DNA of 64,000 nucleotides from Mariaggregatimicrobium sp964498785. Its GTDB lineage: Bacteria; Zhuqueibacterota; Zhuqueibacteria; Thermofontimicrobiales; Thiofontviventaceae. This document shows, in pieces, positions 52,865-61,728 of this stretch. Each line of letters opens with the position of its first letter. Positions within the stretch are counted from its first letter, which is position 1. The translations under genes and the position numbers were made by a program. The stretch is taken from NCBI GenBank assembly GCA_964498785.1, contig CAZCJL010000008.1, positions 45,927-109,926 on the forward strand. The letters run 5' to 3'. Under the pieces are notes generated by a model. That model had not been told where the DNA came from. It made no database searches and saw only the letters and a program-made list of their open reading frames with translations.

Positions 52865-54547
52865 CTACTTCACAAATACCATTTTCTTCGATTGAACCAG
52901 CGAATTCATCCGCAATTTATAAACGTAAATTCCTGACGGCGCATAATCACCGACATCATTCCGTCCGTCCCAGATAAACTGTTGCTGACCTGCCTGCATA
53001 TTTTCATTCGCCAGTTCCCGAATCTGCCGTCCCATTACATCATAAATTATCAGGCTCACCTGTCCCTCCTGCGGCAGACTAAAAGAAATCATTGTTGATG
53101 CATTAAACGGATTCGGGTAGTTTTGGTTCAATTTAAATCCTTTGGGAGAATTAGAGAGAGCAGCGGCAACTGATGTTGGCGGAGCTACATATTTTTGCTC
53201 GTTTATGGAATACTCCAGTGGCTGGCGCAACTGCTTAGTCAACAGGGATGCCTGTTCCGGCGTAAACGACGGCGGCAGGAAAAAATTGAAGTACGCCAAT
53301 GTCAGCTCGGAGACTTCAATGTGGTCATCGTCATATACAAAATAACCGTTATCACCATACGCAACGCCATCTCCGGTATCCTGAGTATGTTCCTCGCTAT
53401 CGCCAACATCCCCGGTTGTATATTTATCCTCGTCAGTATTATCGAAATAGAAAATCCCCTGTGTCGAGCCTAAATTCGGTAAATAAAAGACATTCAGCAT
53501 TGTTCCCGGAGTCCCGGATATCATGGACCACTCCAGATCACCGACGCGGCTCTCTGTATTTACGTTTTCGTGATCTCCCGCGCCATCGACGGTTATCCCC
53601 TGCCTGTTATTTTCGCTATAAAATTTCATACCAGATGCAGTAGCATTCATGTCCCATGATAATCTGGCATACATAATATCAACATAGTCAGTAACATTTT
53701 CGATCGGAAAGGTAATTGCAAATGTATTACTATACGGATAGAAAAAAGATGTTTGCACAAAGGGATCACTTGTTTCCTCAAAACCTCCTTCTCCCAATAC
53801 AAATTTTGCTTTTAGATTTCGAATGACACGCACTGCCCCAACTTTTGCCCAGGCACTGTCAGCTACTAAACCATTTTCAGCCACGGATGCTGGCAAAAAA
53901 ACAAAGCCAAGATCCACAATTCCATAGAGCTTCACCTTCACCCGGTCAAATATCTCATCGCCGGTGCCACCAATATCCGGCGAAATACGCACGTCGCCGA
54001 GCAAGCCGGTTTCATTGAAGCCAACTCGATATGCTAAAGAGGAGACCTGGTCGGTCACATCGTTGTATGTCATATTGTAATGATAATCAGGAATTTCCAG
54101 AGGCGTTTCGGAAAAACAGACGTAAACATACCCTACAGATCCATCGGTGGGATCAATTAGTTCGATTTCAAAACGGATTGAATCGGTTCCTTCTGCCCAG
54201 TGAGAGGAATCCGCCTGATCACCGAACAGATCGCCCCCCATGAACACCAGTTCATCATCAATATCGAAAATACCGGCGAGGCCTTCCGGTTCTTCGCTGA
54301 AATATTTATCTTCGTCATTCGCGCCGGAATCGACTTCATCCACCTGAAACGCAATTACGCTCCAGGAATCGCCTGGTTCATCATAAGACATCAGATACAT
54401 GTTTTTAATTTCTGAATTCCAGAGCGCAGCAGTGTTTTCACCGCTGATAATCACCGGTTCGTACACCCGGTTGATCTGCCCAAATCCGATATTTGTTAGC
54501 AAAATAAGGCAGAACAGCAGGCACAGCCATGTTCCTTTGCTTCTCAT
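52865..54547 (-). CDS. Exported protein with type A T9SS sorting domain
   Basis: This is 560 residues from the ATG at 54545-54547 (GAGGT about 6 bases upstream; an earlier TTG in frame is less likely). It has a signal peptide (about 1-25), a large beta-rich region (about 30-465) with many Asp/Glu and no cysteine pairs, and a C-terminal sorting module (about 475-560): LNQNYPNPFNASTMISFSL, VSLIIYDVMGRQIREL, YAPSGIYVYKLRM, ending in VFVK. The sorting module is the FlgD-like/T9SS type A kind. The central region has no family I can name. It precedes the lipoprotein and TonB receptor genes and may share their function. Confidence 0.8.
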   Translation of the reverse strand: MRSKGTWLCLLFCLILLTNIGFGQINRVYEPVIISGENTAALWNSEIKNMYLMSYDEPGDSWSVIAFQVDEVDSGANDEDKYFSEEPEGLAGIFDIDDELVFMGGDLFGDQADSSHWAEGTDSIRFEIELIDPTDGSVGYVYVCFSETPLEIPDYHYNMTYNDVTDQVSSLAYRVGFNETGLLGDVRISPDIGGTGDEIFDRVKVKLYGIVDLGFVFLPASVAENGLVADSAWAKVGAVRVIRNLKAKFVLGEGGFEETSDPFVQTSFFYPYSNTFAITFPIENVTDYVDIMYARLSWDMNATASGMKFYSENNRQGITVDGAGDHENVNTESRVGDLEWSMISGTPGTMLNVFYLPNLGSTQGIFYFDNTDEDKYTTGDVGDSEEHTQDTGDGVAYGDNGYFVYDDDHIEVSELTLAYFNFFLPPSFTPEQASLLTKQLRQPLEYSINEQKYVAPPTSVAAALSNSPKGFKLNQNYPNPFNASTMISFSLPQEGQVSLIIYDVMGRQIRELANENMQAGQQQFIWDGRNDVGDYAPSGIYVYKLRMNSLVQSKKMVFVK

Positions 54548-54593
54548 ATTACACCTCACAAGTAATTGATTTTCCATTTTTTATATTTTTATA

Positions 54594-54629
54594 GAAACAC
54601 AATATGTTTCACTAAATTAATTATTTCAA
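54594..54629 (-). promoter_or_regulatory. Promoter with overlapping palindromic operator
   Basis: On the minus strand, TTGAAA (54624-54629), 17 bases, CATATT (54601-54606). The -10 lies within the inverted repeat GAAACA-N5-TGTTTC (54594-54610), the position expected for a repressor site. The leader to the ATG at 54547 is about 50 bases. Confidence 0.5.
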
Positions 54630-54820
54630 TTTAAAAAAGCAAGCGAATAATGAGGAATTTGAGAGGGTGCCGGAAAAAGTGAGATGCCTGCATCTTTGAA
54701 TTTTAAAGATAATGAAAATTGCAATCCTGCTCCGGAACTGCAGATGACACAGATTTCGCGGATATAATATCTGTGGAACGATGGTCATGTTTTTTTTAAT
54801 TCAGAATAAAAATAAAACAA

Positions 54821-55750
54821 TTAATTCACCTCCGGCATCGGCGCCGCATCCCTCATTTTGTGTTTGTCCCGTTGATCCCGGTATTTTTGATCATCGATTT
54901 GAAAACGAACGGAGTCGCTTGTTTCCTGTACTCTTTTTCTGTATTCCGCAGATTCAAAATAGACGACAATTTTTTCACTAACTGGCATTATTTGTTCATC
55001 GGTAAACCATTTCCAATATTCGCCCGAATTTTTCTCGATCAGGCATTCCCAGAAAATCGCCCACGAAATGTGGTAAATTCCGTATTGCGACAGGTCACGA
55101 CGGATAGCCTGATAATAACCCTCTGTTTGCGGATTGAAATAATTGAAGCTTCGACTGTAGAATGCGGCGTTATGGTAGTGTTCCGGGATATTTAACAATC
55201 CGTCGGTTTTGAGGCGCAGGCACATATTCACGAAAATATCGAGCACCTTTCTGCCGATGCGCAGTCCCGGATATTTTTGTCCCGGCAGCGGCTGCCGGTG
55301 TGCGGCAAACTGTGCTGTAGGGTCCTGCAACATCAGCCATTCAATCACGATCAATGTAAAATTTTCTCCGGCAACATCGGATACGAAAATCGGTTTCGCA
55401 GTGAAGGTTTTTTTGCGCAGATAAACTTCGCACAACAGATGGTCGGGCGTTTGCTTTTCATAGTATGCGCGGAATTTATGGCGATAAGGATCTTTGGTAT
55501 CCAGTTTAATGATAAAATCCTTAAATCCCCGTTTTTCCAGATCACGAAATATTCCGTAGTGATCCAGTGCTTTGCGCACACCTTCTTCAGAATAAAAATC
55601 CAGAAAAAGGTGGGGGCGTTGTTTCTGCGCCAGATCGCCCATTATGTCATCATCAGAAATCAGTCGGTTGTGTAATTTGTCCTGCTGCAATTCAAAATTT
55701 GTCAATTGCTCATAAACCCGTCGATATTTTTTTGAACGTTGTACAGCCAT
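54821..55750 (-). CDS. Uncharacterised protein, possible GNAT fold
   Basis: This is 309 residues from the ATG at 55748-55750 (AGGAG 10 bases upstream); the longer frame to 55891 overlaps the symporter gene and is not coding. I do not recognise the family. It is soluble, rich in aromatic and basic residues. FTLIVIEWLMLQDP, then LPGQKYPGLRIGRKVLDIF and LNIPEHYHNAAFYSR (about 150-215), resembles a strand-loop-helix of acetyltransferases, with YPGLRIG at the acyl-CoA loop position, but this is weak evidence. It lies 25 bases after the AGCS symporter and is probably co-transcribed with it. Confidence 0.6.
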   Translation of the reverse strand: MAVQRSKKYRRVYEQLTNFELQQDKLHNRLISDDDIMGDLAQKQRPHLFLDFYSEEGVRKALDHYGIFRDLEKRGFKDFIIKLDTKDPYRHKFRAYYEKQTPDHLLCEVYLRKKTFTAKPIFVSDVAGENFTLIVIEWLMLQDPTAQFAAHRQPLPGQKYPGLRIGRKVLDIFVNMCLRLKTDGLLNIPEHYHNAAFYSRSFNYFNPQTEGYYQAIRRDLSQYGIYHISWAIFWECLIEKNSGEYWKWFTDEQIMPVSEKIVVYFESAEYRKRVQETSDSVRFQIDDQKYRDQRDKHKMRDAAPMPEVN

Positions 55751-55775
55751 AACCAACACTCTCCTGTATTTGGAT

Positions 55776-57275
55776 TTATGGTTCGATAAAATTCTTTGAC
55801 TCGCGGGCAACGATCCGGCTGAGAAACAGTAATCCGACCAGATTCGGCACCGCCATAATTGCATTGAACGTATCCCCGATATTCCACACAATATCCAGAT
55901 ATTTACCCGTCATTAATGCGCCGAAAAAAAGCAAAGCGATGAACACGATTCGGTACGGCGTATGTGATTTGACTCCCCACATATAGCCGATGCATTGTTC
56001 GCCATAGTAAGCCCAGCCGAGTAAGGTCGTATATCCGAATAAAAACGATCCGAATGCAATAATCAATCCGCCAGAAGGGATCGTCGTGTTAAATGCCTCT
56101 ACTGTCAACGCCGTACTGGAAAGGCCGCCGGCAGTCAAATCATATCCGATTTTCGACGCCATTTCATGAACCTGCGGCGGTAGTACGGCAATTTTTTCTG
56201 CAGACAGCTTCGTGCCCATCTGAATTAGTTCAACGCCTGCGGCTGGCGTTAGTTTCCAGACACCTGTGACGACAATCGTAAGTGTGGTGATTGTATTCAC
56301 TAAAATGGTATCAATAAAGACGCCTGTCATGCCTAACAGTCCATTAAATCTCGGATCCGGTGATTTGGCAGCGCTCTGGGCAATTGCTGCGGAACCGAGT
56401 CCGGCTTCGTTGGACAACACGCCGCGTCGTACGCCGAGGCTGATCGCTTTTTGAATTGACGTACCGATAAGCGCCCCGCCCACGGCATGCAAAGAAAACG
56501 CTGATTTGAAAATAAGAATGATGGCATTATCCAGTTCGGCAAATTTCACTGCCAGAATAATCAGGGCGCCACCGATATAAAAGAGTATCATCGACGGGAC
56601 GAGTTTTTCAGCAACTGCACCGATGCGTTTAATACCACCGATAATCACAATTCCGACCAAAAGTGTAATTGCAATGGCGCTGAATATCGTGGGGACGTTA
56701 AATTGCGCCTTCATTGCCAATGCCATTGAATTGGATTGCATCATGTTCCCGGTGCCGAACAACGCTGTCATTCCTCCGCAGATGGCAAACAGCATCCCCA
56801 AAAATTTGGCAATAGATTGATTTTTTATTCCGTATCGGCAATAGTACATTGGACCGCCGGCCATGGAACCATCTTCAGCGACTTTGCGAAACTTTACACC
56901 TAAAAAGCATTCCGCGTATTTTGTCGCCATTCCAAAAAAGCCGGACAGCCACATCCAGAATGGCGCTCCGGGACCACCTGTTGCAATCGCCGCGGCCACA
57001 CCCGCGATATTTCCGTTTCCGACCGTTGCCGCCAGCGCGGTCATCAACGCTGCAAACGGGGAAATATCTCCTTCTGCATTTTTCAGAAGTTTGCTTTTTT
57101 TGCCGCCCTGAAATAAATACCGAATCGACAAAATGAATTTCCGTACCTGCACAACCCGGGTCATCACAGTCAATAAAATTCCGGTTCCTACCAATAAAAA
57201 GATCATCCAATTGCCCCACATAAAGCCAACCACATTTTGAGACAGCGCTAATAGCCATTCCAAAAAAGCGTTCAT
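55776..57275 (-). CDS. AGCS sodium:alanine/glycine symporter
   Basis: This is a 499-residue membrane protein with about 11 helices and the AGCS family signatures GNGNIAGVAAAIATGGPGAPFWMW (about 88-111), SLGVRRGVLSNEAGLGSAAIAQSAAKS (about 278-304) and GWAYYGEQCIGYMWG (near 415). These transporters import alanine or glycine with sodium. Ten-bp-level features: GGAGG before the ATG. The unknown gene at 54821 follows closely. Substrate preference not readable. Confidence 0.93.
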   Translation of the reverse strand: MNAFLEWLLALSQNVVGFMWGNWMIFLLVGTGILLTVMTRVVQVRKFILSIRYLFQGGKKSKLLKNAEGDISPFAALMTALAATVGNGNIAGVAAAIATGGPGAPFWMWLSGFFGMATKYAECFLGVKFRKVAEDGSMAGGPMYYCRYGIKNQSIAKFLGMLFAICGGMTALFGTGNMMQSNSMALAMKAQFNVPTIFSAIAITLLVGIVIIGGIKRIGAVAEKLVPSMILFYIGGALIILAVKFAELDNAIILIFKSAFSLHAVGGALIGTSIQKAISLGVRRGVLSNEAGLGSAAIAQSAAKSPDPRFNGLLGMTGVFIDTILVNTITTLTIVVTGVWKLTPAAGVELIQMGTKLSAEKIAVLPPQVHEMASKIGYDLTAGGLSSTALTVEAFNTTIPSGGLIIAFGSFLFGYTTLLGWAYYGEQCIGYMWGVKSHTPYRIVFIALLFFGALMTGKYLDIVWNIGDTFNAIMAVPNLVGLLFLSRIVARESKNFIEP

Positions 57276-57371
57276 TTTTCCTCCTGATCAATGCGTATTT
57301 AATTTATACGCTCAATATTTTATGGTAAAATTTAAATTGCATGGCAGCTCGTATCGTTAATAAGTCAATTA

Positions 57372-57442
57372 ATAGCTGTTGGCTGTTGGCTGTTGGCTGT
57401 TAGCTGTTAGCTGTTGGCTATTGGCTATTGGCTGTTGGCTTA
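57372..57442. repeat. Heptamer tandem repeat (GCTGTTG/GCTGTTA/GCTATTG)
   Basis: About ten degenerate 7-bp units (GCTGTTG, GCTGTTA, GCTATTG) in direct array. A short reverse-complement stretch (CCAACAGCTAATAGCCA, 57461-57477) follows after about 20 bases and could pair with it to form a hairpin. Confidence 0.85.
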
Positions 57443-57647
57443 GTGTTAACATTAGAAGAACCAACAGCTAATAGCCAAAAGCTGAAAGTAATTAGAGCTG
57501 CGCTTTGAATATTTCAAAAGATAACCATCAGATGTTTGAGCGGATACTATTTAAGGTATTAAATAAAACAAAAATACCGTTATTGTCAAGAAAATTTTAG
57601 CAAATTGGCCCGGATTGGATAAAAACTTTAACCTGAAAAAGTCATAA

Positions 57648-57807
57648 CCACAGAGGCTCAGAGCACACAGCGTTTTATTTTCAAAACGTTACGCAAAAAA
57701 TAGTGACTCGATTTTTTCTTAACTCAGTTTGAAAAGTAATGTGCACACAAGTTATTGTTTCTCTGTGACCTCTGTGCTTCTGTGGCACGATTTGTGAATA
57801 ATGCAGG
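57648..57807 (+). repeat. Dispersed non-coding repeat, copy B
   Basis: A 160-bp copy of the element at 26858-27004, inverted relative to it. It carries terminal inverted repeats: CCACAGAGGCTCAGAG at the start and CTCTGTGCTTCTGTGG near the end (14 of 16 positions pair). A conserved flank of about 20 bases (to GCAGG) extends beyond the right arm in both copies. Confidence 0.9.
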
Positions 57808-58062
57808 ATAAACTTAAGCAGGCTGATGAAATGTAGTCGAGAAATATGTAAGTCACCTGAATTTATTTTTCGCATAATCTATGGATTGTCATTTTAATAC
57901 CTAAATTTCTAAAATGAATTATAATAATGAAAAAATAGATTTATTGTCCACGAAACACACGAAATAGTGCTTAATTCAAAAAAAATAACATTTCGTGTAT
58001 TTTTGTATGTTTAGTGGGCTACAATTGTATAATAATTTTCTTTTTAGAATTTTAGATAATAT

Positions 58063-58095
58063 AAAAAAAAAGAGGTTACGAATTATTCGCACCTC
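58063..58095 (-). terminator. Terminator of the small lipoprotein gene
   Basis: GAGGT/ACCTC outer and CGAAT/ATTCG inner pairing (58072-58095) followed by nine T on the minus strand. It lies about 45 bases after the stop of the gene at 58140. Confidence 0.8.
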
Positions 58096-58139
58096 CATAA
58101 AAAACAGGCTTTCCGTTTATATCATATATGAGTGCACTG

Positions 58140-58460
58140 TTATTGCTTTTCCATGGTAACGAGGATATCTTCCAGGAAATAAAGTTTCTCCTTCCCGTAT
58201 TCCCATACAACAAAACCACTTTCGGTAATATCCTTTTTATCCGGGATCCCCCAGCTCTTTTCCACCATATCGCTGGTCATCCCTTCCATTACTTTACCAT
58301 CTTGTACCGCGACTTCTGGTTTTTCTATTGAGGCAACGTCGTGATTGCCGACAATCAATGGTAATTCATCTGCCGATTTTTCTCGTTTAATAAACTGCTG
58401 AATCGAAGAACAATTAACAACAAACACCATTAACAAATAAACAGTGAAAAATTTATACAT
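58140..58460 (-). CDS. Small lipoprotein, SmpA/BamE-like
   Basis: This is 106 residues from the ATG at 58458-58460; GAGGGA lies 7 bases upstream, so the longer frame to 58505 is not the start. The signal ends in FVVNC (lipobox). The mature domain contains GMTSDMVEKSWGIPDKKD and FVVWEYGKEKLYFLEDILV, a pattern like the small BamE/SmpA-type domain (GMxxxxVxxxWGxP). BamE helps outer-membrane protein assembly; here the domain resemblance is modest, so the function is uncertain. Single-gene unit. Confidence 0.7.
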   Translation of the reverse strand: MYKFFTVYLLMVFVVNCSSIQQFIKREKSADELPLIVGNHDVASIEKPEVAVQDGKVMEGMTSDMVEKSWGIPDKKDITESGFVVWEYGKEKLYFLEDILVTMEKQ

Positions 58461-58519
58461 GTTCAGTCCCTCTGTTAGATAGTTCACTGTTTGTATTATC
58501 GGCAAGTCTTTTTGAAATG

Positions 58520-59659
58520 TTAACGAGAATGGAATTTTTTAAGAAAGTAATCAGAACTGTTCGTGTGCGCTAATATTATACCGGTTGTTTTTAAAACATC
58601 CTCTAACGCAGTCAGTAATTTAGCGTCTGTTTCAGGGTTTACATTCTCCAAATGTCCGATTCGGATCACTTTATTACTCAAAATACCCTGGCCTTTTGAA
58701 AGGATAAAACCGTATTTGTTCTTCACCTGGGCGATAATTTTGTTTGCTTGAAATTCACGGGGAATTTCAATCATTGTCAACGAATCAGAAGGATTATGCG
58801 GCCAGATATTCAAACCTAAATATTTGACAGTTTTTCGGAACGTCTGCGCCAGTTTCTTGTGTTCTTCCCATACAGCGTCAATGCTTTTCTGCTGAATTTC
58901 TTTAATTGCCTGCTGAACTCCGTAAAACAGGGAAATCGCTGGAGTAAAAGCAGAACCAATTCCTTTTTCCATAGCATGCTTTGCTTTTTTAAAACTAAAA
59001 TAATATGTGGACAGATCTGAACATTGCACAAAATTCCATGCGGTTTCATTTAATGCAACAAAAACCAAACCTGGTGGATTTTGCAGGCCTTTATTTGAGG
59101 CGGTGATTACAACGTCAATATTCCATTCGTCCATTTTAAACGGGATGACGCCGATTGTAGAAATAGCATCAACAATAACAAGCGCCTTTGAATGGCGATG
59201 AACAATTTCAGCAGCCTTTTGAATATCATTCAATGCCCCGGTGGATGTTTCGCAGTGATTAAAAAACACACCTTTCAAACTTGTCATGCTTTTGACGGCC
59301 TTTTTTAATTGTCGCTTATCAATGCTCTCGCGCCATGAGAATTCGATTCGTTCTACCTGCAAGCGATGACATTGACAAATTTCCACCCAGCGAGCGCTGA
59401 ACTTTCCCTGGTCCAGCACCAGTACCTGATCACCGGGAGAAAACAAATTCAGGATTGCAGCTTCCATTCCCCCTGTGCCCGATGCTATAAATGGCAGCAC
59501 ATCATTTTCAGTTTGAAAAATATATTTCATTCCGGAGATAACGCTATAGAAAATCTCCAGAAATTCACTCTCCCGATGATATAAAATCGGTTGGCTTAGT
59601 TCCTGTTGAATGGATTGCGGCACTGTAACCGGGCCGGCTGTGTATAATTTTGGTCTCAT
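58520..59659 (-). CDS. Class V aminotransferase (alanine-glyoxylate/serine-pyruvate type)
   Basis: This is a 379-residue PLP enzyme: TAGPVTVP opening, IASGTGGMEAAI phosphate loop (59-70), VVDAIST-type Asp164 that pairs with the pyridine nitrogen (VIVDAISTIG), and Lys190 in TASNKGLQNPPGL as the Schiff-base lysine. The order and length fit the alanine-glyoxylate/serine-pyruvate/phosphoserine-like group. The exact substrate cannot be decided. It overlaps engB by four bases (ATGA), an unusual but clear coupling. Confidence 0.9.
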   Translation of the reverse strand: MRPKLYTAGPVTVPQSIQQELSQPILYHRESEFLEIFYSVISGMKYIFQTENDVLPFIASGTGGMEAAILNLFSPGDQVLVLDQGKFSARWVEICQCHRLQVERIEFSWRESIDKRQLKKAVKSMTSLKGVFFNHCETSTGALNDIQKAAEIVHRHSKALVIVDAISTIGVIPFKMDEWNIDVVITASNKGLQNPPGLVFVALNETAWNFVQCSDLSTYYFSFKKAKHAMEKGIGSAFTPAISLFYGVQQAIKEIQQKSIDAVWEEHKKLAQTFRKTVKYLGLNIWPHNPSDSLTMIEIPREFQANKIIAQVKNKYGFILSKGQGILSNKVIRIGHLENVNPETDAKLLTALEDVLKTTGIILAHTNSSDYFLKKFHSR

Positions 59660-60252
59660 GGATTATCTTTTATCAGCAAATATTTGATGGCTTTCCAAAT
59701 TTCTTTTTTTCCCTGTTTTGTGACTGCCGAAAATGGAACTAATTGTGAATTATCAACAAGCCCCATCTCTTGCGCATATTTTTTCAAATAATAACTTGCT
59801 TTACTTTTGGAAATTTTATCGGCTTTTGTTGCAACTATCAGAACTGGTTTTTGCAAATGCTGTAACCAGTCAATCATCTCTAAATCAAGTTGTGTCGGCC
59901 CAACTTTGCAATCAATGAGGTGAATGACTCCTTTAAGGTATGCGCTCCCGGTAATGTATGATTCAATCATCCGCTTCCATGATTTTCGTTCTGCTTTGGA
60001 AACTCTTGCAAATCCATAGCCAGGTAAATCAACCAAATATAAAGATTCATTCACATTGAAAAAGTTGATTAGTCTGGTTTTTCCCGGGGAAGAACTGGTG
60101 AGAGCTAATTTTTTACGATTAAGGAGAGTATTTATTAAACTTGATTTGCCGACATTCGATCTTCCCGCAAAGGCGATTTCCGGATATCGCGGCTCCGGAA
60201 TTTGATGTATATCAACAATACTCTTGACGAATTCAGCAGAAAGTATTTTCAT
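59656..60252 (-). CDS. engB: EngB/YsxC ribosome-assembly GTPase
   Basis: This is a 198-residue TRAFAC GTPase: G1 GRSNVGKS (about 30-37), G2 region SSPGKTRLINFF (about 54-65), G3 DLPGYGFA (about 75-82), G4 TKADKIS (about 142-148). The N-terminal FVKSIVDIHQIPEPRYPEIAFAG is typical of EngB. It acts in late 50S subunit assembly. First gene of engB-aminotransferase; a possible 31-codon frame overlaps its start. Confidence 0.96.
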   Translation of the reverse strand: MKILSAEFVKSIVDIHQIPEPRYPEIAFAGRSNVGKSSLINTLLNRKKLALTSSSPGKTRLINFFNVNESLYLVDLPGYGFARVSKAERKSWKRMIESYITGSAYLKGVIHLIDCKVGPTQLDLEMIDWLQHLQKPVLIVATKADKISKSKASYYLKKYAQEMGLVDNSQLVPFSAVTKQGKKEIWKAIKYLLIKDNP

Positions 60253-60328
60253 TTTTTATTTCTTTTATTCTCCAGTCTTTCAGCAACCAGTTAAACAACA
60301 AAATAAAACCGACAACCAAAACGTACAT
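60233..60328 (-). CDS. Candidate 31-residue membrane peptide (doubtful)
   Basis: ATG at 60326-60328, stop at 60233-60235, overlapping the engB start in another frame. The product would begin MYVLVVGFILLFNWLL and continue with a basic, polar tail (KDWRIKEIKNENTFC), the pattern of a single-helix small membrane protein. However, the only SD-like sequence (GGTGG) touches the ATG, and the frame is open further upstream without another start. Coding is therefore uncertain. Confidence 0.25.
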   Translation of the reverse strand: MYVLVVGFILLFNWLLKDWRIKEIKNENTFC

Positions 60329-60388
60329 CCACCAAAAATGAATGCATGTAAAATTATAATAACTTATTTACATATATCCTTTAAACAC

Positions 60389-60425
60389 AACGACAGAAGC
60401 GTAAATCGCGAACGCTTCTGTCGTT
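60389..60425 (-). terminator. Hairpin after clpX
   Basis: A perfect 14-bp inverted repeat (60389-60402 and 60412-60425, AACGACAGAAGCGT and its complement) with a 9-base loop. The minus-strand run after it is only TTGTGTTT, so it may terminate weakly or stabilise the mRNA end. It lies 31 bases after the clpX stop. Confidence 0.65.
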
Positions 60426-60455
60426 ACAATATTCAATCAAAAATGGAGTACTATT

Positions 60456-61718
60456 TCAGGCTGTTTTCTTTATTTCATTATTATAAATATAAATAGGATC
60501 TTTTTTCCTGGTAATTACTTCTTCAGTGACAATACATTGACTTAAATTTTTTTTCGTTGGCAGGTAAAACATAATATCGAGCATCACCTGTTCCACAATA
60601 GCCCGCAATGCTCTGGCGCCTGTTTTACGTTTCTTGGCTTCGTTAATAATTGCTTTTAAAGCATTTTCTTCGAATTCCAGTTCCACGGCGTCTATCAGAA
60701 AAATCTTTTTATATTGACGGACTAAGGCATTTTTCGGTTCTACCAGAATATTCATCAACGCTGTTTCGTCCAGTTCGTCGAATACACATTCTACCGGCAA
60801 GCGACCGATCAATTCCGGAATCAATCCGTATTGCAACAGGTCTTCGGGCTGTACCTTGCGCAGCAAATCTCCCTGAGACATGTCGCGTTTTTTCTGAACA
60901 TCAGCGCCAAATCCAACCGTTTTTTTACCGATCCGCGATGCGATCATTTTCTCCAGGCCCTCAAATGCACCGCCACAGATAAACAGAATATTTTTCGTAT
61001 TAATATTGATCAGATTCTGTTCCGGGTGTTTTCGCCCGCCTTTTGGCGGTACAGAGGCAACCGTTCCTTCCAGAATTTTCAACAGCGCCTGTTGTACTCC
61101 CTCTCCCGAAACATCGCGTGTGATTGACGGATTTCCGCTTTTACGTGATATTTTATCAATCTCATCAATATAGACAATTCCCCGTTCTGCTTTTTCCACA
61201 TCATAATCCGCTGACTGAACAAGGCGCACCAAAATATTCTCCACATCTTCTCCGACATATCCAGCTTCTGTTAGCGACGTTGCATCTGCAATCGTGAATG
61301 GAACGTGTAAAAATCGCGCCAGTGTTTGCGCCATCAACGTCTTACCAGTACCTGTTGGTCCGACAAGCATGATATTGCTTTTTTCCAGCTCAACATCATC
61401 ATCCCAGTCGTTGAGCGCGTCAATTCGCTTATAGTGGTTATAAACAGCCACTGAAATCACTTTTTTAGCATCTTCCTGGCCGATCACAAATTTATCAAGC
61501 TCTTGCTTAATTTCCAAAGGCGTTCGAATCTTTTGATTCGCTAATTTCTTTCGTCGTTTTAAATCCTCTTTAATAATTTCGCTTGCGCTTTTCACGCAAT
61601 CATTACATATATAAACATCCGGTCCGGTAACGATGCAATCAACTTGATTTGAATTTTTGCCACAAAAAGAGCAGATAAATAATCTCTCTTTTTTTCGGTT
61701 ATATTGATTTTCCATCAA
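60456..61718 (-). CDS. clpX: ClpX, ATPase subunit of ClpXP
   Basis: This is a 420-residue AAA+ unfoldase with an N-terminal C4 zinc finger (CSFCGK...CNDC, about 16-41), Walker A GPTGTGKT (about 118-125), Walker B IVYIDEIDK (about 178-186), the GYVGEDVE pore-1 region (about 155-162) and the SREGVQ/VSGEGVQQALL segment. It recognises and unfolds substrates for ClpP. It lies 10 bases after clpP in the conserved tig-clpP-clpX operon. Confidence 0.98.
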   Translation of the reverse strand: MMENQYNRKKERLFICSFCGKNSNQVDCIVTGPDVYICNDCVKSASEIIKEDLKRRKKLANQKIRTPLEIKQELDKFVIGQEDAKKVISVAVYNHYKRIDALNDWDDDVELEKSNIMLVGPTGTGKTLMAQTLARFLHVPFTIADATSLTEAGYVGEDVENILVRLVQSADYDVEKAERGIVYIDEIDKISRKSGNPSITRDVSGEGVQQALLKILEGTVASVPPKGGRKHPEQNLININTKNILFICGGAFEGLEKMIASRIGKKTVGFGADVQKKRDMSQGDLLRKVQPEDLLQYGLIPELIGRLPVECVFDELDETALMNILVEPKNALVRQYKKIFLIDAVELEFEENALKAIINEAKKRKTGARALRAIVEQVMLDIMFYLPTKKNLSQCIVTEEVITRKKDPIYIYNNEIKKTA

Positions 61719-61728
61719 ATTTCCTAAA

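Larger units (their letters stand above)
57276..58062. other. Repeat-rich intergenic gap, about 790 bp
   Basis: This gap holds a heptamer tandem array (57372-57442) with an inverted partner, and copy B of the dispersed repeat (57648-57807). The rest is AT-rich without an ORF that has a ribosome-binding site. No tRNA or CRISPR structure was seen. Confidence 0.7.

Noticed and set aside
55751..55891. N-terminal extension of the unknown gene at 54821
   Set aside because: It lies inside the symporter gene in another frame; AGGAG and an ATG at 55750 give a normal start.
57372..57480. CRISPR-like appearance of the repeat array
   Set aside because: Units are 7 bp and contiguous, with no spacers of 30-40 bp and no cas genes.
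57780..57800. TGGCACG in the dispersed repeat as a sigma54 promoter
   Set aside because: The -12 TTGC half is absent at the required distance.
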